This document shows, piece by piece, positions 34,670 to 42,182 of a stretch of 64,000 bases of DNA (position 1 is its first letter; each line of letters opens with the position of its first letter). Source of the DNA: Dyadobacter diqingensis (GTDB lineage: Bacteria > Bacteroidota > Bacteroidia > Cytophagales > Spirosomataceae); the NCBI RefSeq assembly GCF_024220585.1, contig NZ_JAMXKF010000010.1:186359-250358 (forward strand), given 5' to 3'. The notes under the pieces were generated by a model. It ran no database searches. It was not told the DNA's origin and saw nothing but the letters and a program-made list of their open reading frames with translations. Made by a program: the position numbers and the translations under genes.

Positions 34670-37042
34670 TTATTTCAGGAAATATCTGAGTTTGACTGAG
34701 AATGCTCTGCCTGGTTTCTGCAACCGGAAGTTGTCAAAAGCAAGGTTGTTGGTGAAATTCCGGCATTCCAGAGAAAGATTGTAACGGCCATTGTCCCACG
34801 AATTGGAGATGGAAGCGTTGTGGATGTACTGATCAGGAATTGTACTTTTGCTGGCCTTACTTCCAAAAGCTTCCCAGGTAAGGTAGAACCAGTGTACGTA
34901 TTGTGTGCCCAAATTGAACTGCATCCTGGATGCCTTCCCGAGAATATTATTTTTGCCAATGCTCAGGTCGGCATTCCCGAAAAGCCATGGCTGGTTTGGG
35001 ATTTTATTTAAATAAGTGGCTTCAATCGTACTGCCAGAAGATCCCGGCGAGTATTTGGAGTTGTTGATTGCGTTTTGATAACTTACGTTGGCGTTGAAGT
35101 AGAGCAAATCTCCGTAGTTGTATTTCACGTCCCCTTCCAGACCGTTCACTTTTACTTTTGAGGTATTTTCGTAGCGGCTTACGCTGGAGTTGGATTTGTA
35201 AACGACGGAATAAATAAAGTCGTTGGCATTGCGGTAAAACCAAGATCCTTCGATGAATAACTTATGCTTGTTTACTGTAAAACCATAATAGGCACCGATG
35301 TTTACATTGTGGCTTGATTCAGGTTTCAGATCGAGGTTGGCGATAACCGTGTAGCCATTCCCAAACATCTCGCCGACTTCCTGCAAGCGATATGCCTTTT
35401 CGTAAGACGCTTTGACACCCAAATCGCCCAAAACCTTATACCGGCTGGCAATTCCATAACCCTGATACGTATGCGAGTCGTTGGCTTGGGCGTACTCACC
35501 GGAAGTTGAAACATACCGGGACTGCTGAACGCTGATGCCATAGAACTTGCCAAAAAGTGTGTTGGTGAGGCGGTCATTTAACAGATTCTGCTGATAGGCG
35601 GCACCAATAATATTTTTTGAAAGAATACCAGGTATTTCTGCATGGTCCGTGATCAGTTCATCATAGTTTTCGTTTTTAAGATGATCGTAAGTATAATTTA
35701 CATTGAATGAATGTACGTCAGACAGCTGATATCCCAGGTTTGCGCGGGCAAAGGTCCTTGGACGGTTGATGTTTGTTATTGATTTCGCCCCGTTAATTTC
35801 CGCCAGACTGGTTTTAACTCTTGACCCGTCCCAATAATATTTGTAGCTTGAAGTATCCGTAACTACATAATTATCAACCGATCTTGATGCAAAAAGATTG
35901 GCATTCAATCCTTTGACAAAAAGATTGTCTTTACGATAACGCAGCGAGGCATTGTAGGCATGTCCGTCCTTGCCCACTGCTCCGTACACAACGTCCTGCC
36001 TTGTTCCGGTCTGGATATCCTGCTTGGTGCCTGAGTAGGAAAACCCTACAAAAAATACATCGGCCCATTTTTTATTGATAATACCTGCTTCAAGTTGTCC
36101 CATGGCCGATTTGTACTGGTCATGAAACCGCTTGAAATCCTTGTTTACATATTTGTATTGCGCCTCATCCCAGATTTCCATACCACGCATCAGGTAGTTG
36201 TTGTCAGAATAATTCGCAAATGCGCTGGCTTTGATAATAATGCCTTTGGACGTGCTGTACTGGCCGGTCAGCGCCAGTCTGTGTGTGTTAAACGACCCGT
36301 AACTATAACTTGCATCCAGGTAATTATTGATATGCTGATTGGTGATGATGTTCACAGCGCCACCCAGCGCGTCAGAACCCAGACTAACCGGAACTACACC
36401 CTTATAAACCTCCATACGTTCAGCAAGGTTTACGGGAATGTTGTTCAGCGACATGGCACTTCCCATCAATTCCATGGGTACGCCATCCAGAAAGAATTTT
36501 ACGGCCTTGCCGGAAAGTCCGTTGATCGAAAAGTTGAAATCTGAACCGACACCGCCTTCTTCACGCACACGAACGCCGGCCGTTTTATTCAGTACCTGGT
36601 TAAGATCAGCTGTGGTGTTCGCAAATCTTTTGGTTTCAATGGCATTGACTGTGAAAGCCTGTTCTTTGATTTCCTGTGTCTCGGTTTTTCCATGGATCGT
36701 AAGTTCATCCATGTTTTTTGAATCCGGTTTCAGCGAAAAACTGACTTTAACTTCCTGGCCATTTTTTGCCGTTATTGTTTTTGACTGACCTAGATAACCC
36801 ACCGAAGAAATAACAAGGGTGTGATTTCCGGACTTCTTAAAAGTAAGTTTAAAAAAACCGTCAACATCGGTAACGGTACCTGTCGAAGTGCCTTTCAGGA
36901 TCACGCTTACTCCGGGTAACCTGGCACCATCCTCGGCCTGGACAGTTCCTGACACAGTTCCGGCGCTCTGTGCCTGAACGTCACAGTTAAATTGAAATAA
37001 AATAAAGAGAATTGTAGCGAATAAAAACTTGCCTGGGTGCAT
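34670..37042 (-). CDS. TonB-dependent siderophore-type receptor
   Basis: From ATG 37042 the protein has 790 residues; the longer frame to 37111 adds 23 residues without signal character. Order: signal peptide (ends DVQAQ), CarboxypepD_reg-like domain (GTVSGTVQAEDGARLPGV), TonB box/plug (MDELTIHGKTE; LNQVLNKTAGVRVREEGG; NITNQ end of plug) and a 22-strand barrel ending FSVKLRYFLK. It lacks an STN domain, although an ECF sigma/anti-sigma pair lies upstream. DUF4374 neighbours on both sides and the PepSY gene point to ferric-chelate import (inference). Confidence 0.92.
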   Translation of the reverse strand: MHPGKFLFATILFILFQFNCDVQAQSAGTVSGTVQAEDGARLPGVSVILKGTSTGTVTDVDGFFKLTFKKSGNHTLVISSVGYLGQSKTITAKNGQEVKVSFSLKPDSKNMDELTIHGKTETQEIKEQAFTVNAIETKRFANTTADLNQVLNKTAGVRVREEGGVGSDFNFSINGLSGKAVKFFLDGVPMELMGSAMSLNNIPVNLAERMEVYKGVVPVSLGSDALGGAVNIITNQHINNYLDASYSYGSFNTHRLALTGQYSTSKGIIIKASAFANYSDNNYLMRGMEIWDEAQYKYVNKDFKRFHDQYKSAMGQLEAGIINKKWADVFFVGFSYSGTKQDIQTGTRQDVVYGAVGKDGHAYNASLRYRKDNLFVKGLNANLFASRSVDNYVVTDTSSYKYYWDGSRVKTSLAEINGAKSITNINRPRTFARANLGYQLSDVHSFNVNYTYDHLKNENYDELITDHAEIPGILSKNIIGAAYQQNLLNDRLTNTLFGKFYGISVQQSRYVSTSGEYAQANDSHTYQGYGIASRYKVLGDLGVKASYEKAYRLQEVGEMFGNGYTVIANLDLKPESSHNVNIGAYYGFTVNKHKLFIEGSWFYRNANDFIYSVVYKSNSSVSRYENTSKVKVNGLEGDVKYNYGDLLYFNANVSYQNAINNSKYSPGSSGSTIEATYLNKIPNQPWLFGNADLSIGKNNILGKASRMQFNLGTQYVHWFYLTWEAFGSKASKSTIPDQYIHNASISNSWDNGRYNLSLECRNFTNNLAFDNFRLQKPGRAFSVKLRYFLK

Positions 37043-37140
37043 TTTGTTTAGCAGAATAAACTGGTTATAATGATAAAGCCGACGGTTTTGCCGGTCCTTT
37101 CCAAATAGCAAGTAGCATTACTCCGCTTTTCCCGAAGGTC

Positions 37141-37163
37141 TGATTTTTAAAAAGTCTAAATAA
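37141..37163. promoter_or_regulatory. Fur-box-like site upstream of the TonB receptor
   Basis: The right half AGTCTAAATAA (37153-37163) fits the half-site of Bacteroidota-type Fur boxes as I recall them, and is nearly the same as AGTCCAAATAA in the sigma-factor promoter. The left half matches only partly. It lies about 100 bp upstream of the receptor start codon. Confidence 0.35.
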
Positions 37164-37327
37164 TTTTAAGGGAAATGTTTCGGTGATAAATAATCACACG
37201 TAAATCGATACAAACAGATTGATTTACATAGAATTATATTCGTTTTGGATCTGATTTGAAACCTGTTTTTTAATTGAAGTAAATTAAGGAAAGGGAGAAT
37301 TTTGAGACCACTTTGACAATTTCGTAG

Positions 37328-38536
37328 CTACAATTTTTCAATACGAAGGATATAATCGATTTCGCCTTCAAGTTTTAATCCCTTTTTCAGACTTCTGTCT
37401 TTCGGATTGTAGATCCAGATGTAATTGCCTTCGGAATCAGAATTGAGCGAAATGTACACAAGGCCTTTATCTACAAGCACACAAGTGCGTGACGTGCCCT
37501 TATCAAGCGGAAGTCCCAGTTTTTTGACCGTCTTTTTTTCAAGATCCAGTACGTAAAATTCAATATGCGGAATTTTGTAATGATCGTTGACACCCGTAAA
37601 AAGTTCTCTGCGCTCGCTCCTGATGATGGCCTGGTTATTGCCAATATCCCATAATCCGTACCCATGATTCCCGATCGGCGATTCAGAAATGTTAAAAAAA
37701 TAAGTGCTATCCAGTATGTTCTCACCCTTTTTGATGCGGTAAACCGCCGTGGGTTTATCAGGGTGATTCCCCAGCGCAATTCCGGGGCAGGCCAGGAAAT
37801 AGAAATCTCCTATCGCGTTTGTGAATGTATTAGCTTGTGCCGTATTGGCTCCGCCTGGATACGTAGATCGGGCGTCTTTTAATGTCTTTACCGGTTTGAG
37901 ACCGGGATAGCTAAGGACACCAACGTAGGCGGTATCACTTGTAGAATAATCCTGCGCTGCGTTAATGGTGTGATACGTGTAACCAACGAGTAGTTGATTA
38001 TCTTTTGATTCGGAAAAACCAACAGACATCGCATTATAACTGCCAAAGGGTAACGGGATCGACAGGTCGCCGACGGTTGCTTTCATGGTTTTAACAGCAA
38101 CCCGGGCATACTTTACTTTCGACAACTGTTGGTTATAGGAAATGAGCAGGAGTGTGTCGGGATGTATCCATTTATAATTATCCAGATAGGCAAATACCGG
38201 CAAGGATACCGAATCAACCGGTACATAACGATTGTTTTCGACGGTGTATTTTAAGAAATAATGGCTCTTCTTTTCGTGACGATAATAGTAGCCGTCTTTG
38301 ACGATCAGATCAAACCATATTCTTTTAGGGTAAGTTTGAGTTCCTTCCCGGATTGGATTGATGGCGCCTCCGGAGAGATCATTTACCTGGGTTATATACT
38401 CCCTGGTATCTTTTGCCATTGTATAAATACTGTATTTCTTCCGTTCAGCGTCCGTTTTTTCGGAACAGGCGGATATGCAAACCAGAATAAAAAAAGTAAA
38501 GATTTTTAACGTTGTCAGATTGCCTTGGACACGCAT
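37328..38536 (-). CDS. DUF4374 domain lipoprotein (second copy)
   Basis: From ATG 38536 the protein has 402 residues; the frame opens at a TTG at 38557, which would overlap the anti-sigma stop. Lipobox ILVCISACSEK. The domain parallels the other DUF4374 protein: AVYRIKKGENILDSTYFFN, GNHGYGLWDIGNNQAI and the terminal GEIDYILRIEKL. It lies right after the anti-sigma gene (17-bp gap) and so is the first cargo gene of the sigma-controlled operon. A 285-bp gap with a Fur-like site separates it from the receptor. Confidence 0.86.
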   Translation of the reverse strand: MRVQGNLTTLKIFTFFILVCISACSEKTDAERKKYSIYTMAKDTREYITQVNDLSGGAINPIREGTQTYPKRIWFDLIVKDGYYYRHEKKSHYFLKYTVENNRYVPVDSVSLPVFAYLDNYKWIHPDTLLLISYNQQLSKVKYARVAVKTMKATVGDLSIPLPFGSYNAMSVGFSESKDNQLLVGYTYHTINAAQDYSTSDTAYVGVLSYPGLKPVKTLKDARSTYPGGANTAQANTFTNAIGDFYFLACPGIALGNHPDKPTAVYRIKKGENILDSTYFFNISESPIGNHGYGLWDIGNNQAIIRSERRELFTGVNDHYKIPHIEFYVLDLEKKTVKKLGLPLDKGTSRTCVLVDKGLVYISLNSDSEGNYIWIYNPKDRSLKKGLKLEGEIDYILRIEKL

Positions 38537-38553
38537 TGGTTTTCGGGAATATT

Positions 38554-39225
38554 TCAAATATTAAACTGATCCATTATCTGCCTTTTTACAACTGGCGGCA
38601 GTCCCATCAGCAGTTTTTCTTCCATGACAATGACCTCATTATTTTTCTTGTTTCTATAATTCAGCGCAATGTAGGTTTCACCTTTTTTAAAGGTCATTTT
38701 ACCGGTGTTACTGGCTGAACTTGTGCATACATTTTTAAAAGAAAGGAAGATATCTTTTTTAGGGCTGATCAGGATTGTTCCACAAAAATCGATAAGGCCG
38801 GAATTGGCATCGATACGAGCGTTGCTTTCCGATCCCAGAGAAATTGTATAATCCCTCGCCTGAATTTCCTTATTGTCAGAAAGAGAAGAATTAACCGAGG
38901 TAATGACTGCCTCCTGTGTATTCTGTTTGAAAACCAGCAGTGAGGCGGTTAAAACGACGAGGACACTGGCTGCCGCTGCGAAAGTTGTCCATTTCGCTTT
39001 TGAAAGATAAATGCCACCGATGCTGAATCTTTTTTGAGAAGAGGGGAGTACGCCTGAAATCTCTTCCCACATTTGCACTTTTGCAACTTCTTTGTCCAGG
39101 GTTTTCGGGAGAGGAGCAATATCATCAGCTTCATCGTCCAGCAACCAGTTTTCCACCAGCGTCATCTCGTCAGGTGTACATAACCCGTTATGGTATTTTT
39201 CGATAAGCTCTTTACTAACCCTCAT
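38554..39225 (-). CDS. Anti-sigma factor-like membrane protein (FecR-related, degenerate)
   Basis: A 223-residue protein with an N-terminal cytoplasmic helix bundle (MRVSKELIEKYHNGLCTPDE; the LVENWLLDDE pattern is typical of Bacteroidota anti-sigma proteins). One transmembrane helix (FAAAASVLVVLTASLLVF, about residues 82-99) and a periplasmic part of about 120 residues follow. The periplasmic part lacks the usual FecR repeats and DUF4974 end, and has two Cys (CGTILISPKKD and NVCTSS) that could form a disulfide. It is cotranscribed with the ECF gene 84 bp upstream and probably sequesters that sigma factor. Confidence 0.8.
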   Translation of the reverse strand: MRVSKELIEKYHNGLCTPDEMTLVENWLLDDEADDIAPLPKTLDKEVAKVQMWEEISGVLPSSQKRFSIGGIYLSKAKWTTFAAAASVLVVLTASLLVFKQNTQEAVITSVNSSLSDNKEIQARDYTISLGSESNARIDANSGLIDFCGTILISPKKDIFLSFKNVCTSSASNTGKMTFKKGETYIALNYRNKKNNEVIVMEEKLLMGLPPVVKRQIMDQFNI

Positions 39226-39309
39226 GAAAGCTTTCTTTTTAGAATGCAGAAGTTCTTTTTAGTAAAAGTAGCATATCTAAACGTTTTCCGAAGCTGGTAA
39301 GAAAGAAAA

Positions 39310-39849
39310 TCAGAATGAATATTCTGTCAGGTTTGATTTCAGTGAAGATACTGCCTTGGAAATGTGATATTCCACTGCTCTTTCGGAGATTAGCAGGTCA
39401 GAGGCGATCTCCTTGTTTGATAACCCGTCTTCGCGGCTCATTTTAAATACTCTGCGGCACTGATTGGGCAATTTTTCAATCAAAGATGATATTCTGTCGG
39501 AAAGGGTGCTCAGCATCACGTCGTTTTCCGTATAGTTAAACGAGGTAACCTGGCTCGACACAATGTTTTCCAGATGCTGTTCTCTTATTTTTTTGTTTCT
39601 GATGTATTCAAAAACCTTAAATTTGGCAGAACGGACCAGATATCTCTCGACAGACTGGTTAATTTCCAGTTCATCTTTTCTTTCCCAAAGTGACTTGAAA
39701 ATTTCCTGAACCATCCCTTTGGCAGGTTCTGTCTCGCCGAGATTGGAATAACAAACAGAAAAAACCTTTTCCCAATACAAATTGTAGATTTCCTTGAAGG
39801 AATCCTCGTCAATTTTAAATGAGATTTTATCGGTTTGATTGTTATTCAT
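39310..39849 (-). CDS. ECF RNA polymerase sigma-70 factor (iron cluster)
   Basis: From ATG 39849 the protein has 179 residues. Region 2 covers FKEIYNLYWEKVFSVCYSNL and KGMVQEIFKSLWERKDEL. Region 4 covers LPNQCRRVFKMSREDGLSNK and IASDLLISERAVEYHISKAV. It belongs to the Bacteroidota ECF group that controls TonB receptors. It opens the minus-strand run of iron genes and its promoter overlaps a Fur-box-like dyad. Expected action: when released by the anti-sigma protein, it directs polymerase to the DUF4374/receptor genes. Confidence 0.93.
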   Translation of the reverse strand: MNNNQTDKISFKIDEDSFKEIYNLYWEKVFSVCYSNLGETEPAKGMVQEIFKSLWERKDELEINQSVERYLVRSAKFKVFEYIRNKKIREQHLENIVSSQVTSFNYTENDVMLSTLSDRISSLIEKLPNQCRRVFKMSREDGLSNKEIASDLLISERAVEYHISKAVSSLKSNLTEYSF

Positions 39850-39883
39850 ATGCAATGGCAGTTGGCCTAAGCCGAACCGGATG

Positions 39884-39916
39884 CAAATATATATTCTTAT
39901 TTATATCTAGTCCAAA
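39884..39916 (-). promoter_or_regulatory. Promoter of the ECF sigma gene
   Basis: On the minus strand TTTG (39916-39913), a 21-nt spacer and TATATTTG (39891-39884) match the Bacteroidota vegetative promoter exactly. Transcription would start near 39877, about 28 nt before ATG 39849. Confidence 0.7.
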
Positions 39917-39919
39917 TAA
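39897..39919. promoter_or_regulatory. Fur-box-like dyad overlapping the ECF promoter
   Basis: The 23-bp element has outer arms TTATTT and AAATAA that pair perfectly, with a partial match further in (7 of 11 positions). It covers the -33 TTTG and most of the spacer of the sigma-factor promoter, so binding would block polymerase. The half-site AGTCCAAATAA recurs upstream of the TonB receptor. Confidence 0.5.
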
Positions 39920-39983
39920 TTGATTAATAATTTAGAAATAGATTAAATTTTTATTGAAAATCGGATTGGTGTTATCCCCCCCA

Positions 39984-40450
39984 GGCGGCTCCTACGGAGC
40001 CAGGAAATTCAGGTATGTCCCGTTATTTCTATAAACAGGGAGCTCCGATGGAGCTTTTCTAATCATAAATCTTGGAATTCTAGCGTTGATACGCCCGATC
40101 CGGGCGCCCTGTTTCTAGCACTTATGGTTTTATGGCTAATGTTCCTGACTCCGAAGGAGTCTCCTGATAACTCCGGGGGGCTCCTTCGGAGCCAGGGAAT
40201 TCGGTGTGTGTCCCGTTTTTCTATAACCAGGGAGCTCCGATGGAGCTTTTCTAATCATAAACTTGGAATTCTGGCGTTGATACGCCCGCTCCGGGCGTCC
40301 TGTTTCTAGCACTATGGTTTTATGGCTAATGTTCCTGACTCCGTAGGCGTCTCCTGATAACTCCGGGGCGGCTCCTACGGAGCCAGGAAATTCGGTGTGT
40401 GTTTCGTTTTTTCTATAAACAGGGAGCTCCGATGGAGCTTTTCTAATGTA
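39984..40450. repeat. Tandem repeat, about 191-bp unit, 2.4 copies, palindrome-rich
   Basis: Units start near 39984, 40176 and 40367 (spacing 192 and 191 bp); the third is partial. Each full unit holds four small palindromes with 6-bp arms and 3-nt loops: GGCTCC-nnn-GGAGCC, AGCTCC-gat-GGAGCT, CGCCCG-nnn-CGGGCG and GACTCC-nnn-GGAGTC. Loop bases vary between copies while arms are mostly kept; the last palindrome in unit 2 has one arm change. Minus-strand frames through it are chance translations. No transposase is nearby. Confidence 0.9.
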
Positions 40451-40487
40451 TAAATCCTGGATTGCCGCTTTGATTTGTTGTACAAGG

Positions 40488-40892
40488 TTATTTCCCCGAA
40501 AGAATAAAAACACGCACTTTTTCGTCACGCAATAATAAACCACACCACACTAAAATTCCAAATACAAGTGCGAAGTAGAGTGGCTGGCCAGCGCGCACCA
40601 TAATTGCGATTGCGCCACCCAGATAACCCGTTAATAAAACGGCACCGAGTACGGCCGTTCTTGGAATGATATATAAAACGGTACAAACAAGCAGGACGAC
40701 TCCTATGCTTTGTACCTGCTCGGCCGGCCAGCCCAGTGCCACAGACCCCTGCATCGAATGTATTTCTTTGATGATTTTCATAATCGCGTCAAACAACAAA
40801 AACAAAACGCATAATGCGCTGATAATTCTTCCTGTCAAAACGACCTTGTTTGATGGTGTACTTGTAGCCTGGTTTGTGATAATAGTTTCCAT
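40488..40892 (-). CDS. DoxX-like small membrane protein
   Basis: From ATG 40892 the protein has 134 residues; the open frame runs on to 40943 but the ATG at 40892 gives the normal start. Four hydrophobic helices are visible: IISALCVLFLLFDAIMKI, IGVVLLVCTVLYIIP, GAVLLTGYLGGAIAIMV and LYFALVFGILVWCGLLL. The spacing and the motif TGYLGGAIA are typical of the DoxX-like family, whose role is not established. It is monocistronic, between the tandem repeat and a long terminator hairpin. Confidence 0.82.
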   Translation of the reverse strand: METIITNQATSTPSNKVVLTGRIISALCVLFLLFDAIMKIIKEIHSMQGSVALGWPAEQVQSIGVVLLVCTVLYIIPRTAVLGAVLLTGYLGGAIAIMVRAGQPLYFALVFGILVWCGLLLRDEKVRVFILSGK

Positions 40893-40940
40893 AATTAATT
40901 CATTTAAAGGTTTATGTGATATATTTTGCTTTGTATGATA

Positions 40941-40948
40941 CAAACCTA
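40941..40948 (-). promoter_or_regulatory. Candidate -7 element of the DoxX-like gene
   Basis: CAAACCTA reads TAGGTTTG on the minus strand, a TAnnTTTG match about 50 bp before the start codon. No TTTG is visible at the expected upstream distance. Confidence 0.3.
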
Positions 40949-41032
40949 CGGCTATTATTTGCTACGGAAGATGTGTGAATACGGCTACATGAGGGGGTGA
41001 ATGCGACATTGTTTTATGGCAATCTTTCTAAA

Positions 41033-41088
41033 CGGCTTTAAACAGAAAAACTTCTCGTGGATGCGAGAAGTTTTTCTGTTTAAAGCCG
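41033..41088. terminator. Long terminator hairpin, 25-bp perfect stem
   Basis: The arms 41033-41057 and 41064-41088 are exact reverse complements (inner end ACTTCTCG / CGAGAAGT) around the 6-nt loop TGGATG. T- and A-rich runs lie within the stem and beyond it. It ends the minus-strand dehydrogenase gene at 41104. Confidence 0.8.
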
Positions 41089-41103
41089 GTATTTATTTTT
41101 TCC

Positions 41104-41964
41104 TTATTTCGATTGGCTGAGGTGCCGGAAAATGGAAATCATATCATCTTCCGCCATCGTTTTTTCCGCTTCTAAGAAGGAGTGATAGGCTGTATCGGCC
41201 AGTGGCGTGGTAAGGCCCTGGTCACGGGCCAGCCCAAGATCTTTTACGATGTGTTTAAGGTAAAATGCCGGTTCGAAATTATCATTCAGGATGGCGTCGC
41301 CCTTAAATTTTGTAAAAACATTGGCAAGCGCACTGTTGTTGATCACCGTGAGCAGATCCTCCGTCCTGATTTGATTCTGATTCGCGAAAATGACTGCTTC
41401 CGAAAGTCCCTGGGCGTAAAAACCGATGAGGGAATTCACAGCCAGTTTTGTGGCGTTGCCTGCACCCGTTTCTCCAACGTACAACGTAAGTTTGCCAAGA
41501 TGATCCAATACCTCTTTGACCTGCTCATAAACAGGCTTTTCGCCACCAACCATAACCACAAGCTGTGCCCCCTCTGCCTGTTTCACACTTCCCGAAACCG
41601 GCGCGTCCAGATAATGATTGCCTTGCTGGTTGCAAAGCAAAGCCATTTCCTTGCTTATGGCCGAAGAAACGGTACTCATATTGATGATAATCTTACCAGT
41701 CACTCCCGCACGCAACAAACCTTCCGCACCGGAAAAAATATCATAAATGGCCTTGTCGTCGGAAACCATGATGATGATGACATCTGATTGCTGAATAAGG
41801 TTCGACGGAGATGATACGCGCTCTGCTCCTTTTGCTTTTAAAGCGTCTTCCTTTTCTTTGCTGCGGTTAAAAACGGCTACCGGATAACCAGCATTTATCA
41901 GGTGCTGCGACATAGGATTCCCCATTTTACCAAGTCCGATCCAGCCTATTTTTATTGAACTCAT
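41104..41964 (-). CDS. NAD(P)-dependent beta-hydroxyacid dehydrogenase (HIBADH family)
   Basis: From ATG 41964 the protein has 286 residues, the family length; the upstream frame to 42033 adds 23 residues with no motif. The Rossmann motif GLGKMGNPM is at residues 10-18, the substrate-binding signature DAPVSGSVKQAEGAQL near residue 118 and the catalytic-Lys segment GAGNATKLAVN near residue 165. Relatives oxidise 3-hydroxyisobutyrate, tartronate semialdehyde or reduce glyoxylate. It stands alone, so the pathway is open. Confidence 0.92.
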   Translation of the reverse strand: MSSIKIGWIGLGKMGNPMSQHLINAGYPVAVFNRSKEKEDALKAKGAERVSSPSNLIQQSDVIIIMVSDDKAIYDIFSGAEGLLRAGVTGKIIINMSTVSSAISKEMALLCNQQGNHYLDAPVSGSVKQAEGAQLVVMVGGEKPVYEQVKEVLDHLGKLTLYVGETGAGNATKLAVNSLIGFYAQGLSEAVIFANQNQIRTEDLLTVINNSALANVFTKFKGDAILNDNFEPAFYLKHIVKDLGLARDQGLTTPLADTAYHSFLEAEKTMAEDDMISIFRHLSQSK

Positions 41965-42087
41965 TATGATTTGTTTTGAAGTTTTTATTGACAATCTAAA
42001 TCGGGCAAGCTGCCTTCTTTTATTGACTAACAAATGATAAAATCGACAATGTTGCCGTTTGGTATGGTTCAGCCTAAATATACTGGC

Positions 42088-42095
42088 TATTTTTG
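42088..42095 (+). promoter_or_regulatory. -7 element of the DNA glycosylase gene
   Basis: TATTTTTG followed by C matches TAnnTTTG. TTTG at 42058-42061 is upstream at 26 nt, longer than usual. Transcription would start near 42103, which supports ATG 42183 over the upstream frame that opens at 42093. Confidence 0.4.
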
Positions 42096-42182
42096 CTTCT
42101 GTGGATTGGTAACCGAAACTTCGGACTGAAAAAGGATTACTTCTACACTTCTCAATTTCAACACAAAACCCCTTGTTTAGTC

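Noticed and set aside
39984..40450. Possible insertion sequence or integron attachment array
   Set aside because: No transposase, integrase or target-site duplication is visible; the palindromes have 3-nt loops and a regular 191-bp period, unlike attC sites.
40136..40543. Minus-strand 135-residue ORF overlapping the tandem repeat
   Set aside because: Its peptide repeats IRKAPSELP only because the DNA repeats; palindromic noncoding repeats stay open in several frames. It also overlaps the start region of no known gene family.
41182..41787. Plus-strand 201-residue ORF opposite the beta-hydroxyacid dehydrogenase
   Set aside because: Antisense shadow without motifs; the minus-strand gene has intact Rossmann and catalytic motifs.
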